Origin: Macrotrachela quadricornifera
Lineage: Eukaryota; Rotifera; Eurotatoria; Philodinida; Philodinidae
Direction: 5' to 3'
Assembly (NCBI GenBank): GCA_022393335.1
Contig: JAJEKB010020494.1
Location: 610,906-674,905 of the forward strand
Length of the DNA stretch: 64,000 nt
A program made the translations under genes and the position numbers. Shown here one piece after another: positions 1-10,794 of the stretch. Under the pieces are notes generated by a model. It saw nothing but the letters and a program-made list of their open reading frames with translations. It ran no database searches and was not told the DNA's origin. The first letter of the stretch is position 1, and each line of letters begins with the position of its first letter.

Positions 1-944
1 ATTACACTCGACATTGTACCATCCTTCTTTCTAACATATACAGGCGTCTCAAGAACTATAAACAACTCTTCTTTTCTTGAGATACTACGTTTGATTGATC
101 TGAAACCGATATTACAGATCTTAGATACTATTTAGGATATGCCGTTTCCATTTCTTTTATTCTGTTCCTTGTATGCGCAAAAATGGCGAAATACGGAATA
201 CATTCTGAAGAATACTTGCTTTTCGATTTAGGATCATAAAGATAATATATTTCGAAAGGAAAAAAAATCCACATCTAAGCAATATTTAATATTTGTGAAA
301 AGAGCTTCTCTTCGATTGAATGTAGTATGTTGCAAAAATGAAGCTAGACTTTATCACAAAGTATTCGATTTTTAGAAGTACATTGAATACTGTAGAACAC
401 TATCTTAAATTCTTGATAAAATCAGCTGTTAATATAGATTTTAATTTAAACAAAATAAAAATTTCTGGCCATTTCTAAGGCCTATTCTGTATGTAATTTA
501 AGTCGTGAAGGATTTCGAGCACAATTCAGTTGATATGCAAAAGTAAGCATAAACAGAATAACTTATTAGACAAAATTCATTATATAAACTAACATATAAA
601 AATATCTCAACATAAAAAAAAATTTGATTCAGATGAAAAAAGACCATAAATTTCTGATTGTAAGCAAATCCTATTAACTCTCACTACTATATAGTTAGTT
701 TTGAATAGTCGAAAAATGAATATGTGACTATATATGTTCCAATAATGATAGTTCTTCAATATGAACAAATAATGAAATGAAAAGCAGCAGAAAAACAGTC
801 ATCATTGTGCCAGGATACAAAGTGAAAAAACAAGTTGATTGAATAATCCTCTTAGCTTTTCAATGGATAAAGAATGTTTTATTTTTGAGAACATACGAAA
901 ATATTCACTTACTTCTTCTTTTTTGATGCTTTATTGGTGGCCAT
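1..944 (-). CDS. 5' end of a gene leaving the left edge (putative exons 1 and 2)
   Basis: On the minus strand an ATG at 944 opens a 32-nt exon (944-913) reading MATNKASKKK and ending at a strong GTAAGTG donor. A good acceptor (GTTAG) lies at 31-32, and the sequence from 30 to 1 continues the frame without a stop as KKKDGTMSSV. The intron would be about 880 nt, long for this genome but not unusual for a first intron. A lysine-rich start followed by SSV is compatible with the N terminus of a myosin regulatory light chain, but ten to twenty residues cannot establish that. The splice sites are seen; the gene identity is speculation. Confidence 0.35.
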
Positions 945-1170
945 AGTTGTGTGTATGAACTCTTAACAACAATAGAAAAAAGCAAAATTTTAAGATGAAA
1001 CTAATGACGAACAATAAATCATTTTTGCGAAGAAAAAACCAACATTACGTGAGAGCGCAAATAAGTTAGGTGTGCGTCATCTATATTCTGTTAATTTCCA
1101 TGCACTTCATGGCTGTATGATTGTAAGATACTACATTCATTGCAACGACGAAAAAAACCAAACTTATGAA

Positions 1171-1195
1171 AGAACAGAACAGAACAGAACAGAAC
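1171..1195. repeat. (AGAAC)5 microsatellite
   Basis: Five perfect copies of AGAAC in a row. It produces part of a spurious open frame in this region. Confidence 0.9.
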
Positions 1196-2648
1196 AAGCA
1201 TGGGATGTGTATTATAGGTATAGAAAAAAAATACGAGAAAGACAAAGCTACAATGACGATAAAACACCAATAAAAAAAAAGAAGAATAAAAGAATTAGTG
1301 TTAGATGTCGATATTTGCCTTTTTTCCAGAGTATGTAAGATGAATTTAAAGTATTTGCATCAGATTATGATGAAATTGCATACTAAACGTTACAATCACT
1401 AATATTGAAATAGACGTGGTTACCGATTCAATGTACAAAATTTACCTGTCATTTTGTTGATGATTTCGACTGATGCAAACGCATTGGTAGAAGTCTATAT
1501 TTCGCACGTAATCTATGTGTATAATGAATGATATGCTTTCACATCAACTAATCTGATGAGACTTCATTCAATGTTCATCTTCATCCTTTTCAACAAGACT
1601 ATTTCTGAATAAATAAATTTATCCTTAAGGATCGATTATATATGCACCTATCTTCTTGTGAATTCTATTGCAAAAATATACATATCAGTAAGAAAATATG
1701 AGTATAATACTTTCTAAGCAAGAGATGTATATTAATCGACTTCTTTGCATACATTGAGATTATCAAATATTATTTCTAGATCATATAAATGATTGTAGAT
1801 TAAGAGTTTTTTCATCGATTTCTAGTGTCATTCGATAGTCGAACACAACAATTGAATAATTTATTAAACATAAAGGAACCATGGCAATATTTTTTATAAA
1901 TATCAATCAACATTAGATCATGCGCTAGAAAATGAACAAAATAAAGCTTGACTAAACTGAGATACCGTCAATGAATGCTTTATTACAATCATCATAATCT
2001 ACCAAGAAAAAAGTATGTTTCATTAGTCTGATGTTGTATACTTTTTTGCTTTCTATGCAATCATTCAATAGACGCTCATATTGAGATTATTATCAATATA
2101 TCTATTGTTCGGCTTTTTCAATTTACTTTTATAGAAACGAAGAATTCTAGTGTTCTAATTTAACTACATCGTACAAGAATTTCGTAGTTTTAAACAATCA
2201 TAATGTTCAATTTTTTCGTTAATCAGTCTCATTGTTGAATCATTGCAGTCGACAAATAATATATATTGTTCAGAATATTATGCAATTTAAGGCTAATCTA
2301 CGTCACAACTTTTTTAACGACTGTATAGCATTATTTGACAGAAACCGACATCGATACAATGCTACATCCGCTACATTCGACAGATCTGATACTCTGTAGT
2401 TCTTGACTAACAAAGGAACATTCCTAAGTGTCACATCTCTTTGGAGTCAAGAGGATGAGCATTATGTAGATCGTTATGATCTATAAATACTAAGAAAAAA
2501 GTTCGTGCTGCTAGCTTATTGGTGCCAAAATATTGCATTTTTATCGTATTCTTGAAAAATGAATGCTGTGGTCCCTCTCAAGAACACCAGAAAAACTAAT
2601 TTTTGAATTTGGATTTAAAACTTTGTATAGAGATAGATTTTAACCGGA

Positions 2649-2797
2649 ATAGTTTATTGTGAAAGTTTTAGGTCTTTTGATTTGGTTCTATCCTGAAATA
2701 TGAACGTCGAATCTGCTACTATATGTGAGTAATCTTATCATAGCCGTATCTTAGGATAAGAACAACCAAAAGATCTGAAACGTTCACAATAAACTAC
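2649..2797. repeat. imperfect inverted repeat, about 50-nt arms
   Basis: The arm at 2649-2701 is complementary with several mismatches to 2746-2797. Both contain AGTTTATTGTGAA and a TCTTTTG core. The loop is about 45 nt. It could be a small non-autonomous transposon (MITE) relic or a hairpin; no target duplication was identified. Confidence 0.6.
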
Positions 2798-2910
2798 TCT
2801 CATTTGGATATTGTATAAAATAAAATTAAAAATGTTTTTTTAAATTTATAATTTTATTTAAAATTATCAAAAATTTTGTACAACAGTCAGTGAATTATAA
2901 AATAATTGGT

Positions 2911-4140
2911 TTATGTTACAAGAAACTTTTCTTCATAATCTTTATAGATTTGTTTGTCCATTTGTGTTTCTAAATTGAAATCAACTAAAGAATATGAATT
3001 TCGTCCTTGTTTTCCTTGAGGATTATCAATTAACCATGCACGCATTGCTTCTTCAAATTCATCAGACCATTTTAAAAAATCAAAATGATCATATATTCGG
3101 CGCACAGCACCAATAGGATCTTTTACTAAATCTTCGTATCGAATATCAAAAATATCGTTTGAACATGATTGTCGATTACGAAATTCCATAAAACGTTCAA
3201 TGCGAGTATTAATTAATGTTGAAGTCATTTCTTCTGCCATTTTTTTTAAATCAATTGAATCATCTCTTTTGTAAAAACCAGAAATAACAGCATAATAAAG
3301 ACTATATACTGATGGTATGACTTCATCAAGACGACGATGAGACATAATAAGTGATGCATGTGGATAATATTTAAGTAATGTATCAATCCATAAGGTATGT
3401 AATGAAGATTTTAATTGCCAATGTGTACGAGGCGGATCACAATCATGTAACATTTGTAAAACAGTTCGATGATAACGAAAAGCAGCATCTTTATTTCGTT
3501 GATTGAGATACCATTCAAGAGCATCTGTATCATTAAGAGCAAGAACTATATATAAAAGTCTGAATCCGACTTCACCTAGTAACAAGACATCTTCTTCATA
3601 AGGAAATGAAGCATGTGATGAACAATGATTTTTTTGAAATTTTTCTATATCACATCGACCACTTTCAAATAATTTTGCTTGAAAATCTGCTTCAATGTTT
3701 GTTCGACGTTCATGTTCATCAATATTTGATTGTAATATTGGTGGAATTGGTTGCACTATCATATCAGTTAAAAGAGGAGCACGACCTGATGGATCACAAG
3801 CCATAAGATTATGTAATAATGTTGTCCCAGTGCGTGGTAAACCACAAATAATAATCATTGGAAATTTACTAATGTCTTGTTTTGTTTCTAATGGTTTAGT
3901 TGATAAATAATTGAATACATTTTTAATATTGTTATAACTTCGCATAATCTTTGAACAGATAATATGTTTTTCACCGGATAAGATCAGATTATTATCAAAT
4001 ATTCTGCGACCAATATAATTTAAACTTTCAAGAATTTCCTTATGAAAAGGAAAACAACGTTTGGCTTCATTGCTCAAACCATCTGCAGTCGGATTGACAT
4101 CACAGGAAACATCTGATTCTTCGTTTATTGTAATAGTCAT
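2911..4140 (-). CDS. Sulfotransferase family protein (Sulfotransfer_3-like), 409 aa
   Basis: Predicted PAPS-dependent sulfotransferase, transferring sulfate from 3'-phosphoadenosine-5'-phosphosulfate to an unknown acceptor. The 5'-phosphosulfate-binding loop GLPRTGTT is at residues 100-107. The 3'-phosphate-binding region is HASLIMSHRRLDEVIPSVYS at residues 261-280, and the C-terminal segment has IRYEDLVKDP, typical of the family. There is no signal peptide or transmembrane anchor, so it is probably cytosolic and unlike Golgi carbohydrate sulfotransferases. The single exon starts at the first ATG of an uninterrupted frame. AT-rich sequence with an AATAAA-type signal follows the stop. The closest family types are bacterial and invertebrate 'sulfotransferase family' proteins. 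The acceptor cannot be told from sequence. Confidence 0.9.
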   Translation of the reverse strand: MTITINEESDVSCDVNPTADGLSNEAKRCFPFHKEILESLNYIGRRIFDNNLILSGEKHIICSKIMRSYNNIKNVFNYLSTKPLETKQDISKFPMIIICGLPRTGTTLLHNLMACDPSGRAPLLTDMIVQPIPPILQSNIDEHERRTNIEADFQAKLFESGRCDIEKFQKNHCSSHASFPYEEDVLLLGEVGFRLLYIVLALNDTDALEWYLNQRNKDAAFRYHRTVLQMLHDCDPPRTHWQLKSSLHTLWIDTLLKYYPHASLIMSHRRLDEVIPSVYSLYYAVISGFYKRDDSIDLKKMAEEMTSTLINTRIERFMEFRNRQSCSNDIFDIRYEDLVKDPIGAVRRIYDHFDFLKWSDEFEEAMRAWLIDNPQGKQGRNSYSLVDFNLETQMDKQIYKDYEEKFLVT

Positions 4141-5431
4141 TATCGTTAAGCCAAAAAGATTGAAATATTAATGTTTATTCAAAAATGTTTTTTTTTGTTA
4201 ACACTTATATAGACAAATGTAATCAACCGTATAATAAAGGATTAAGCCAAGAGTTAAAAAAATTACACGTTGGAAAAATAGTAGTCATTCATTCATTAGT
4301 CACGTTTTCGTTCTGTCATTGATGTAAGTTATTTATAGAGCAGACAATCTATATACTCCTTTACTTTTATTCTGTTAGGTCAAACGATAAATAAGTATAC
4401 AAATTCTAACCTAGTGGATAATGATAATTAGTGATAGAACGAACAAGTGAGTAATGGGTGAATTAGTGGCTATTATCTTTTTCATCCCTATATTTTTAGT
4501 TGTTTTTCTATGTATACCATACAGTTAACTGTGTAATAAAGGATTAAACCAACAATAAAATTCATAGAGGTAGGAAAAATAGCAGTTACTCATTCACTCA
4601 TTAGTCATGCTTTCGTTCTGTTGGGTCATACGATAAATGGATATACAAATTCTACTCAATGCGTGACAGTTAATCAGTGACAAAACGAAAAGCTCACTAG
4701 TGAGAGAGTGCGTGATTTCTACTTTTTCTATCCCTATTATTAGTTGTTTGTCTATGTATATCAAGCAGTACACTATGTAACAAATGATTACGAAGAGGGT
4801 CGTACAAACAACAAAAAATGATCCACTGGCAATTCATGAACAGTTCATTAGTGATTCTATGCAAAAAAAGTGAGGCGATTTGTTTTACATCAAATTCAAG
4901 CAACATTTGGAATATTGAAAACTATTTTGAGAAATATTGTATGTTCAATTTGTTTTCATTGGAAGGAGGATTGAATTTTGCGTCATTTCATATAAGAATT
5001 GTTATTTTCTACAAACCATTGAGAAAATTAATAAGAACTTAAATAATACTGCGTTTCTATTAAATATGATTTTATTGTATATAGTCCAGCATATTCAACC
5101 CGATTCGATTTTCTTAGAAAATTTTTTCAAAACGTTCATTTTCATGCACAATTAACTTCTAATAAATACATTTAATAACTTTTTCGTTATCTTCTACTGC
5201 ACAGGCAGTAAAATTATGAAAATAATGCGTTAAAACGCATGAAAATTAAACACATACTAAACCGTCAAAATCGCACATCTTATCCCGTTAGCAACGCCTT
5301 TTTTACACGTTTAATTTTGATTTTAAATGAATTCTATATGAAGAAGAAACAGTTGCTTAGCTGAAAATGACTTGAGTTAGATAAAGTTATTTTCTTGCTA
5401 CTTTTATTCCACTCCGGTTCTATCTCATAAC
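4141..5431. other. intergenic region with a diverged tandem duplication
   Basis: No gene is recognisable. Segments beginning near 4229, 4527 and 4770 share a motif of the form TAATAAAGGATTAA followed at similar distance by TCATTCATTAGTCA and TTTCGTTCTG, so a unit of roughly 250-300 bp was duplicated and has diverged. Short open frames here are in low-complexity AT-rich DNA and have no protein-like features. Confidence 0.5.
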
Positions 5432-5895
5432 ACGTAGAATATCCTAGATTAGGATTCGACTATTTTCCAAAAATATTCGCCTATAGGTTAGACCAACATT
5501 AGACCAAGATAGAACTCGGCGAGCTCTATCGATTGCACTATTTACTTTCTCAAAATGACCCTTCCTTCAGGTAAAAAAACGCAAATTACTAGTAAAAAAT
5601 AGGTTAAAAGTCAAAATAATTTAGTAAAAGCTGAAGGGATTCGCTCATAGGTTAGACCAAACGCTGAAAATTTAGGAACGAATAGAGTTTGGCAAGCTCT
5701 ATTGAATGAATACCTTGGTTACTATATTCGAATAAGTTATAGTGCAGTAAATGACTGATTAGTAATTTTTTACTAATGAATTGACTAAAGTATTTTTCGT
5801 ATACACTTAAATTTTAGATCAACTTAGACCAGCGTTAGATCAAGTTGGAACTCAATGAGCTCTATCGAATGAATGTCTTAGATGCTATATTCCGT
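5432..5895 (+). repeat. left terminal inverted repeat of the foldback element
   Basis: Matches the reverse complement of 9212-9672 over its whole length with scattered substitutions. It contains sub-repeat starts near 5481, 5645 and 5814. A fourth, more diverged sub-repeat near 5971 lies just inside and has no clear partner on the right. Confidence 0.85.
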
Positions 5896-6660
5896 TGAAT
5901 TATTGTAGTAAAGGTACCTAACTAGTAATGTTCTTATCATAGGGAATTTACTAAATCTATTTTCTACACTTAGAGGTTAGATCAACATTAGCTCAATATA
6001 GAATTCGAGGGACTCTATCGATTAAATATTTTTTTGGTTTGTATAACATCTATGCTATACTGAAAATTAGCTACAACTTGTATATTAATAATATAATGTG
6101 CACCATCTATGAAAATAACACTTTTTAAGAAATTTCTATGTTCAGATAGATTTTTTGCTTTATCATTGTTTATCTCTAGTATCTGTTCACTTTAACCGGA
6201 TCATCCATCGGTAACGATTTCAAGTGCATAAGTCGATATACATTTATTCAATAATCAAGATGAATTGTCTTTGGAAGAAATGGTGTCACACGATTATGAA
6301 ATACGTTTTATTTGATATTTAGCGGTGTGATTTGATAGCATCGTAGATCACTTATCGATGAATCTCTTTTTTATATTGAATGTATAAATAGATAAAAGAA
6401 AAAAAACAGGAATATCTTGTTTATAATTCACACGCATATAATTTCTCTTTAAGATCAATTTCTTCATTTGTATTGGTGGGTTTTTTTTCAAAGAAACAAA
6501 ATATCTTTTTCATCTCTGTTACGCATACATATATATATATTAACATAAAAAGAGAAAGAAAAGTCACAATTGAATGAACATACGTATAATATATGTTTTA
6601 AATTGATTCACGTGCTTTATCGATCATATTCATTAAACTAGATTAGTTAATTACGAGTAA

Positions 6661-7524
6661 ATGGAAGATTCAAATTCAGATGCGAAGGGTAAGAATATTT
6701 GGTCAAAAATTACTATAGATCAATTTGTAATTGCTGTTGCTTCTCTGGGAAGCCGTACTGATATATTGAAAAAAGAAACATGGCGGCTGAATGATAAAAC
6801 AAGATCATCACACACTCTTTGGGGTGAAGTTATTGACAAGTTAAAATTATACCATAGTGAATTAACACGTATAGCACTGTACAAGATTTGGCGTTCTGAT
6901 CGTCATGAAGTTTTAAAATTAGTAGAAGAAATGAAGGAAAAAATCAGTCCAGGTCAAAATGCTGACTATGACGATCGAATTTGTGTTTCAAACAAAATTA
7001 ATTCAGCTTTACTTCCAAATCCATCACTTCCACTGCTTCAACAACCGTTGACACGTGGTCGTAAAAAAATTGAAAATGGTGACACAAATGATGATGAAAA
7101 TTACTTTGTTGGGCAGATATCAATTGTGTTCTCCACAACTGAATGGAAAGATGTATTTAGTCGCACTCATCAACATATGAAAGAAGATTGGACTGTAATT
7201 TTCAACAAAAAATTAACCTTTGGTGGATCAGGAACAACTTGCTCCTTAAAATTTACAACTCCATATTTCAAGAAAGGAGAAAGAAAGAAGAATTGTCGTG
7301 ATTTTTCTTGTACTGCTACATGTACTATTAAAGCATGCAAGAAGAAGTATATAATAGAATGTCGAACTCTCCCAGAAGAGAATTCATCTGTACTTTTTCT
7401 TGTTCAAATATTTGGGAAAGAAGATCATACAGGCGGACCTGGTAGTCGACAACTCAAGGGCAAACAACATATGCTAGTTGGTAAAAGTCTTCTTCCGGTC
7501 ATTTTAAAACTTTTAAGAATGTAA
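6661..7524 (+). CDS. Transposon-encoded N-terminal protein with Cys/His cluster, 287 aa
   Basis: First frame of the foldback element, starting at an ATG about 760 bp inside the left TIR. The N-terminal third is helical (WSKITIDQF near 14-22, WRSDRHEVLKLVEEM near 77-91) and could bind DNA. Residues 194-256 hold C194, C212, C217, C221, C226, C234 and H256, resembling the FLYWCH/MULE-type zinc-binding region that precedes MULE transposase cores. The frame ends just before sequence that continues similar coding in another frame (7551 on). It is therefore either the first exon or a frameshifted piece of a longer transposase. No exact family match is claimed. Confidence 0.6.
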   Translation: MEDSNSDAKGKNIWSKITIDQFVIAVASLGSRTDILKKETWRLNDKTRSSHTLWGEVIDKLKLYHSELTRIALYKIWRSDRHEVLKLVEEMKEKISPGQNADYDDRICVSNKINSALLPNPSLPLLQQPLTRGRKKIENGDTNDDENYFVGQISIVFSTTEWKDVFSRTHQHMKEDWTVIFNKKLTFGGSGTTCSLKFTTPYFKKGERKKNCRDFSCTATCTIKACKKKYIIECRTLPEENSSVLFLVQIFGKEDHTGGPGSRQLKGKQHMLVGKSLLPVILKLLRM

Positions 7525-7550
7525 ACTATATATTTCTAGGCGGATGAGCA

Positions 7551-8096
7551 AATCAAATTAGCCCATTAGCTGTGTATCGTGAAGGTGTAAAAGCTGTCGA
7601 TGAGAAATTACTTGCAGTAGGCAACTTTGCCGGCTGTTACACAATTAAAACAGTAGAGAAAGCCCTACTTGATTATCAAAAGTATATGCAAATCGCTGAA
7701 AATATTTATGCAGAATGTCGTATAACCAAATACGCTTTTGATGCAACAAATACAACGTCAAAAGATTGTAAAGATGAGTCCTTTCCTGTAAAACAATTTT
7801 TCATCAATTCAATTTGTGTGCTTCTAATAGGATATGTTCACTTTTTGGCCGAAATACCGTTCACCATTCATTTATAATCTGAAGCATAGATTAGACGATA
7901 TATAATATATTGTACTACAGAAAATTATTCTTATATTCACATAGATGCAACTGGTGGTGTAATTAAGAAGTTGCCTCGACAGAAGCAAATAGTACTTTAT
8001 GTATCGCTATTTAAAGATGATGATGATTCTAGTGATACTGTTTCACTAGCACATGCAATGTTAGCTTTCAAAATTCGATCACATACATACAATTGA
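7551..8096 (+). pseudogene. MULE-like transposase core, broken
   Basis: Continues the transposase in pieces. From 7551 a frame runs through SPLAVYREGVKAVDEKLLAV and ends at a stop at 7875-7877. After an interval with stops, coding resumes around 7924 with YIHIDATGGVIKKLPRQ and then VLYVSL. The Asp of DATGG (codon 7944-7946) is the likely first catalytic Asp of a Mutator-type DDE transposase. A possible intron (donor near 7791, acceptor AATAG ending at 7830) keeps the frame open to about 7900, but the joins cannot all be made without a frameshift. The frame stops at 8094-8096 before the remaining catalytic residues, so the gene is non-functional as it stands. Confidence 0.55.
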
Positions 8097-8149
8097 GAGT
8101 ACTAAACAATCAGTAGCTAATATCCTCTAAACAGTTATTGCACAATCTA

Positions 8150-9042
8150 TATTCGGATTACGCCATTGTTCAATGAATTGTCAAAATCCACTACCTTCTT
8201 GACCCTGCTTAACTATATCCACATTATTTCTACGAATTTTAGCTGATATAACTACGTATTTTCTAAGTTATGGTTTAACTCCACTACCAATTGTTTCCAT
8301 TGGCGATAAATATATTTACTCGAGTCTTCCAAGAATAATTGGAAATAATTCGATTGATCAAACATTAGTTACATGGAATGATGAAGCTGATATTAAAATG
8401 TATTTTCTCATCTATCGTCCAATGTAAACAGATTCCTATCTCCATGTCATTATCTAAGTCTTTATGTGTACCTCAATTATTTGATGATAACGAATCAGTC
8501 ACAGATGCATGTAAAGTTAGCCGATCGCAACATATCGATCAAGATGTCATTAATATTGGCAATGGTATTTTGTTGTTTTCTAATATTCGTCAAACTGAGT
8601 ATTGTCAGGTTACCTCAAAAGAATTAAGTGAAACACTATCAATATCAGAATCAGCAATCGTACGTATGCCATGCGGCAAAACAATAACGTGTGCTGATAT
8701 TTAATTATCTGCGCCGTCATGTACACAACATCGAATTATTGTTAAATCAAATATTGCATCGAAGTTTAGACATTTATCAAGCTTCATCATACCATTAAGA
8801 AATATGAGTGAAACACTGATATCATCTTATCAACAACAATCACAACACTCTATTAAGGAACTGTCAATAGTTTTTGCATCGAAACAATTATTAGCAATTC
8901 GTGACATGTTATTATATGCTATAGTGTATTATTAACTATTGTTATCGCTATTATTTCATATATAGCCACATATCTCTTCTACAAAGTACGTCAACCGATA
9001 TGCAAATTCAAAACCGTTATAGACGATATTTTTACTGTATAA
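8150..9042 (+). pseudogene. Envelope-glycoprotein-like relic inside the foldback element
   Basis: Fragments in different frames read like the ectodomain and membrane anchor of a retroelement or viral envelope glycoprotein. The longest open piece is at 8378-8704, with stops and frameshifts at about 8400, 8701 and 8934. Cysteine-containing segments such as ESAIVRMPCGKTITC occur near 8650-8700. About 80 codons later comes a hydrophobic stretch (about 8937-8985) and a short basic-rich tail ending at a stop at 9040-9042. Env-like genes are known in bdelloid LTR retrotransposons. No gag, pol or LTRs are visible here. The family call rests on architecture and residue pattern and is tentative. Confidence 0.4.
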
Positions 9043-9211
9043 AAATATTTGTAAATTTTTTTCTACATAGTCGTTTTCTTTCAACTCTTTGTTACTATTC
9101 AAAATGAATATTTTACTTTCTAACGTTTTCACTTAATATATGAATTTTTTTCAAAATACAATATCTAATTTTTATTTATTTATAAAAGATACTCTTAATG
9201 ATTGCTCCCTC

Positions 9212-9672
9212 AGATGCATCAACTAAGCTATTCATTCGATAATGCTCATCGACTTCCATCTTGATATAATGCTGGTCTAAGTTGATCTGAAATTTAAGTG
9301 CATACAAAAAATAATTTAGTATATTCATCAGTAAAAAATAACTAATTAGTCATTTACTGCACTATAACTTATTCGAATATAGCAACCAAGGTATTCATTC
9401 AATAGAGCTCGTCGAACTCTACCGATTCCTAAGGTTTCAGCGCTTGGTCTAACCTATGAGCGAATCCCTACAGGTTTTACTACATTTTTTTGACTTTTTA
9501 CCTATTTTTTACTAGTAATTTGCGTTTTTTTACCTGAAGGAAGGGTCATTTTGAGAAAGTAAATAGTGCATTCGATAGAGCTCATCGAGTTCTATCTTGG
9601 TCTAATGTTGGTCTAACCTATGGGCGAATATTTTTGGAAACTAGTCGAATCCTAATCTAGGATATCCTACGT
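9212..9672 (-). repeat. right terminal inverted repeat of the foldback element
   Basis: Reverse-complement partner of 5432-5895. The segment complementary to the CTTCCTTCAGGTAAAAAAAC block of the left TIR is almost identical, so the two ends have stayed similar despite decay of the genes between them. Confidence 0.85.
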
Positions 9673-10794
9673 AAATACTCAATTGTATCAACATTAAATT
9701 ATATTTATTTTAAAATAAACATTAAAAGAACAATAAAACTAACCCAACATAACCAATTAAGGACCCCGCCGGATAAGGTCAAAAAATTTTTTTCTTCCAA
9801 GAGTTTTTTCACATATCCCATTTGAAAGAGCACATTTCTTACATATGTCTGTGTATTTGTTTCACATTTTGATTAGTGATTTTGTGGGAAACATAGGTCA
9901 TTTTTTATCTCTATCAGTTATTTTTTCAGGCATTAGAGCGATATCTTTGGAATACAGAAATATTTACTACATTTAACCTTGTATTATGTGTCTTCATATA
10001 GCTAAGCATACTTTTTTAGCTGTACAAAATGGTACGAGACACATCTAGTCAGTTACTTTCTTTCGAAGAAATACTAGGATTACCATGGTATGAATAATTA
10101 ATTACTTTTTAAAAATGGATATTTTTCCATTTAGTATGGATTTCTTTTTAGTACCTTAGCAAAGTTAGCGCAAGCCAAAACTTTGTAGAAATTTTCTTCC
10201 TTTTCTCCTCTACAAAACCCACTAGCTTTAAAAATAATTCAAACTCTTCAAAGATCATTTTTTCCTCGTCTTTTATCGAAACATCACATTACTACAAAAT
10301 ATTAATTTGTAAAATTGAAGCTGTTTTTCACCTGTGGGTACTCAATTTATTCATTAAACCATGGATCTGATGCGCGAACGACACCCACTAATTTATTATT
10401 ATAATGGTGCTATTACGAGATCTTACTGCGTTTAAACGTGTTTTTTTTAAAGTTCTTACTGCCTGGATGAATAGATACTGATCAACGATGTTAGTCGCTC
10501 ATTCTGTAATCTTATTCAATTGATAAAAAAAAGACTCATAAGTATTAAGATCATTTTGAAGAGAAAAATAAAGCAAAATGAATGTATAAATTTTCATTAT
10601 TTTGTTTTATTTAACTCAGATTCAGACTCAAGATTAAACGTTAATATAAAAGTTTAATGAACAAAAACAAAACTGTATCATTTAATGTTGTTTTCAACAG
10701 AAAATTTTTTGTAAATTTCTATATAGAATTAACAAATATCTTTTTATACTGTTCTTTTTTTTTTGAAAGTCAAGTTCTTTGAGATGAATTTTTA
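9673..10794. other. intergenic region, nothing recognised
   Basis: AT-rich sequence without protein-like frames. A segment near 9742-9790 (CCCAACATAACCA followed by GCCGGATAAGG and an A/T run) resembles 34216-34250, hinting at a short dispersed repeat. Confidence 0.5.

Larger units (their letters stand above)
945..2910. other. intergenic region without a recognisable gene
   Basis: Stops interrupt all frames and I see no coding signal. The stretch holds a pentanucleotide microsatellite (AGAAC, five units, 1171-1195) and an imperfect inverted repeat at 2649-2797. The reverse-strand polyadenylation signal of the sulfotransferase lies around 2850-2865. Confidence 0.6.
5432..9672. mobile_element. 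Foldback-type DNA transposon with ~460-bp TIRs, probably MULE (Phantom/NOF-like)
   Basis: The left end 5432-5895 is the reverse complement, at high identity, of 9212-9672. Both outer ends carry (A)CGTAG-A/G-ATATCCTAGATTAGGAT, itself a small palindrome. The TIRs consist of ~160-bp sub-repeats containing GTTAGACCAA followed by GAGCTCTATCGAATGAAT. Between them lie a frame with a Cys/His cluster (6661-7524), pieces of a transposase with a DATGG motif, and an envelope-like relic. Long TIRs of sub-repeats recall Drosophila FB-NOF elements, whose NOF protein belongs with Phantom MULEs; that comparison is from family knowledge. I could not identify an unambiguous 8-11 bp target duplication. Confidence 0.75.

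Noticed and set aside
1072..1338. 88-codon plus-strand frame
   Set aside because: Starts at GTG, is mostly microsatellite and poly-A derived, and has no protein-like features.
7524..7572. A 19-nt intron joining the two transposase frames
   Set aside because: Too short for splicing and the join leads straight into a stop; frame decay is simpler.
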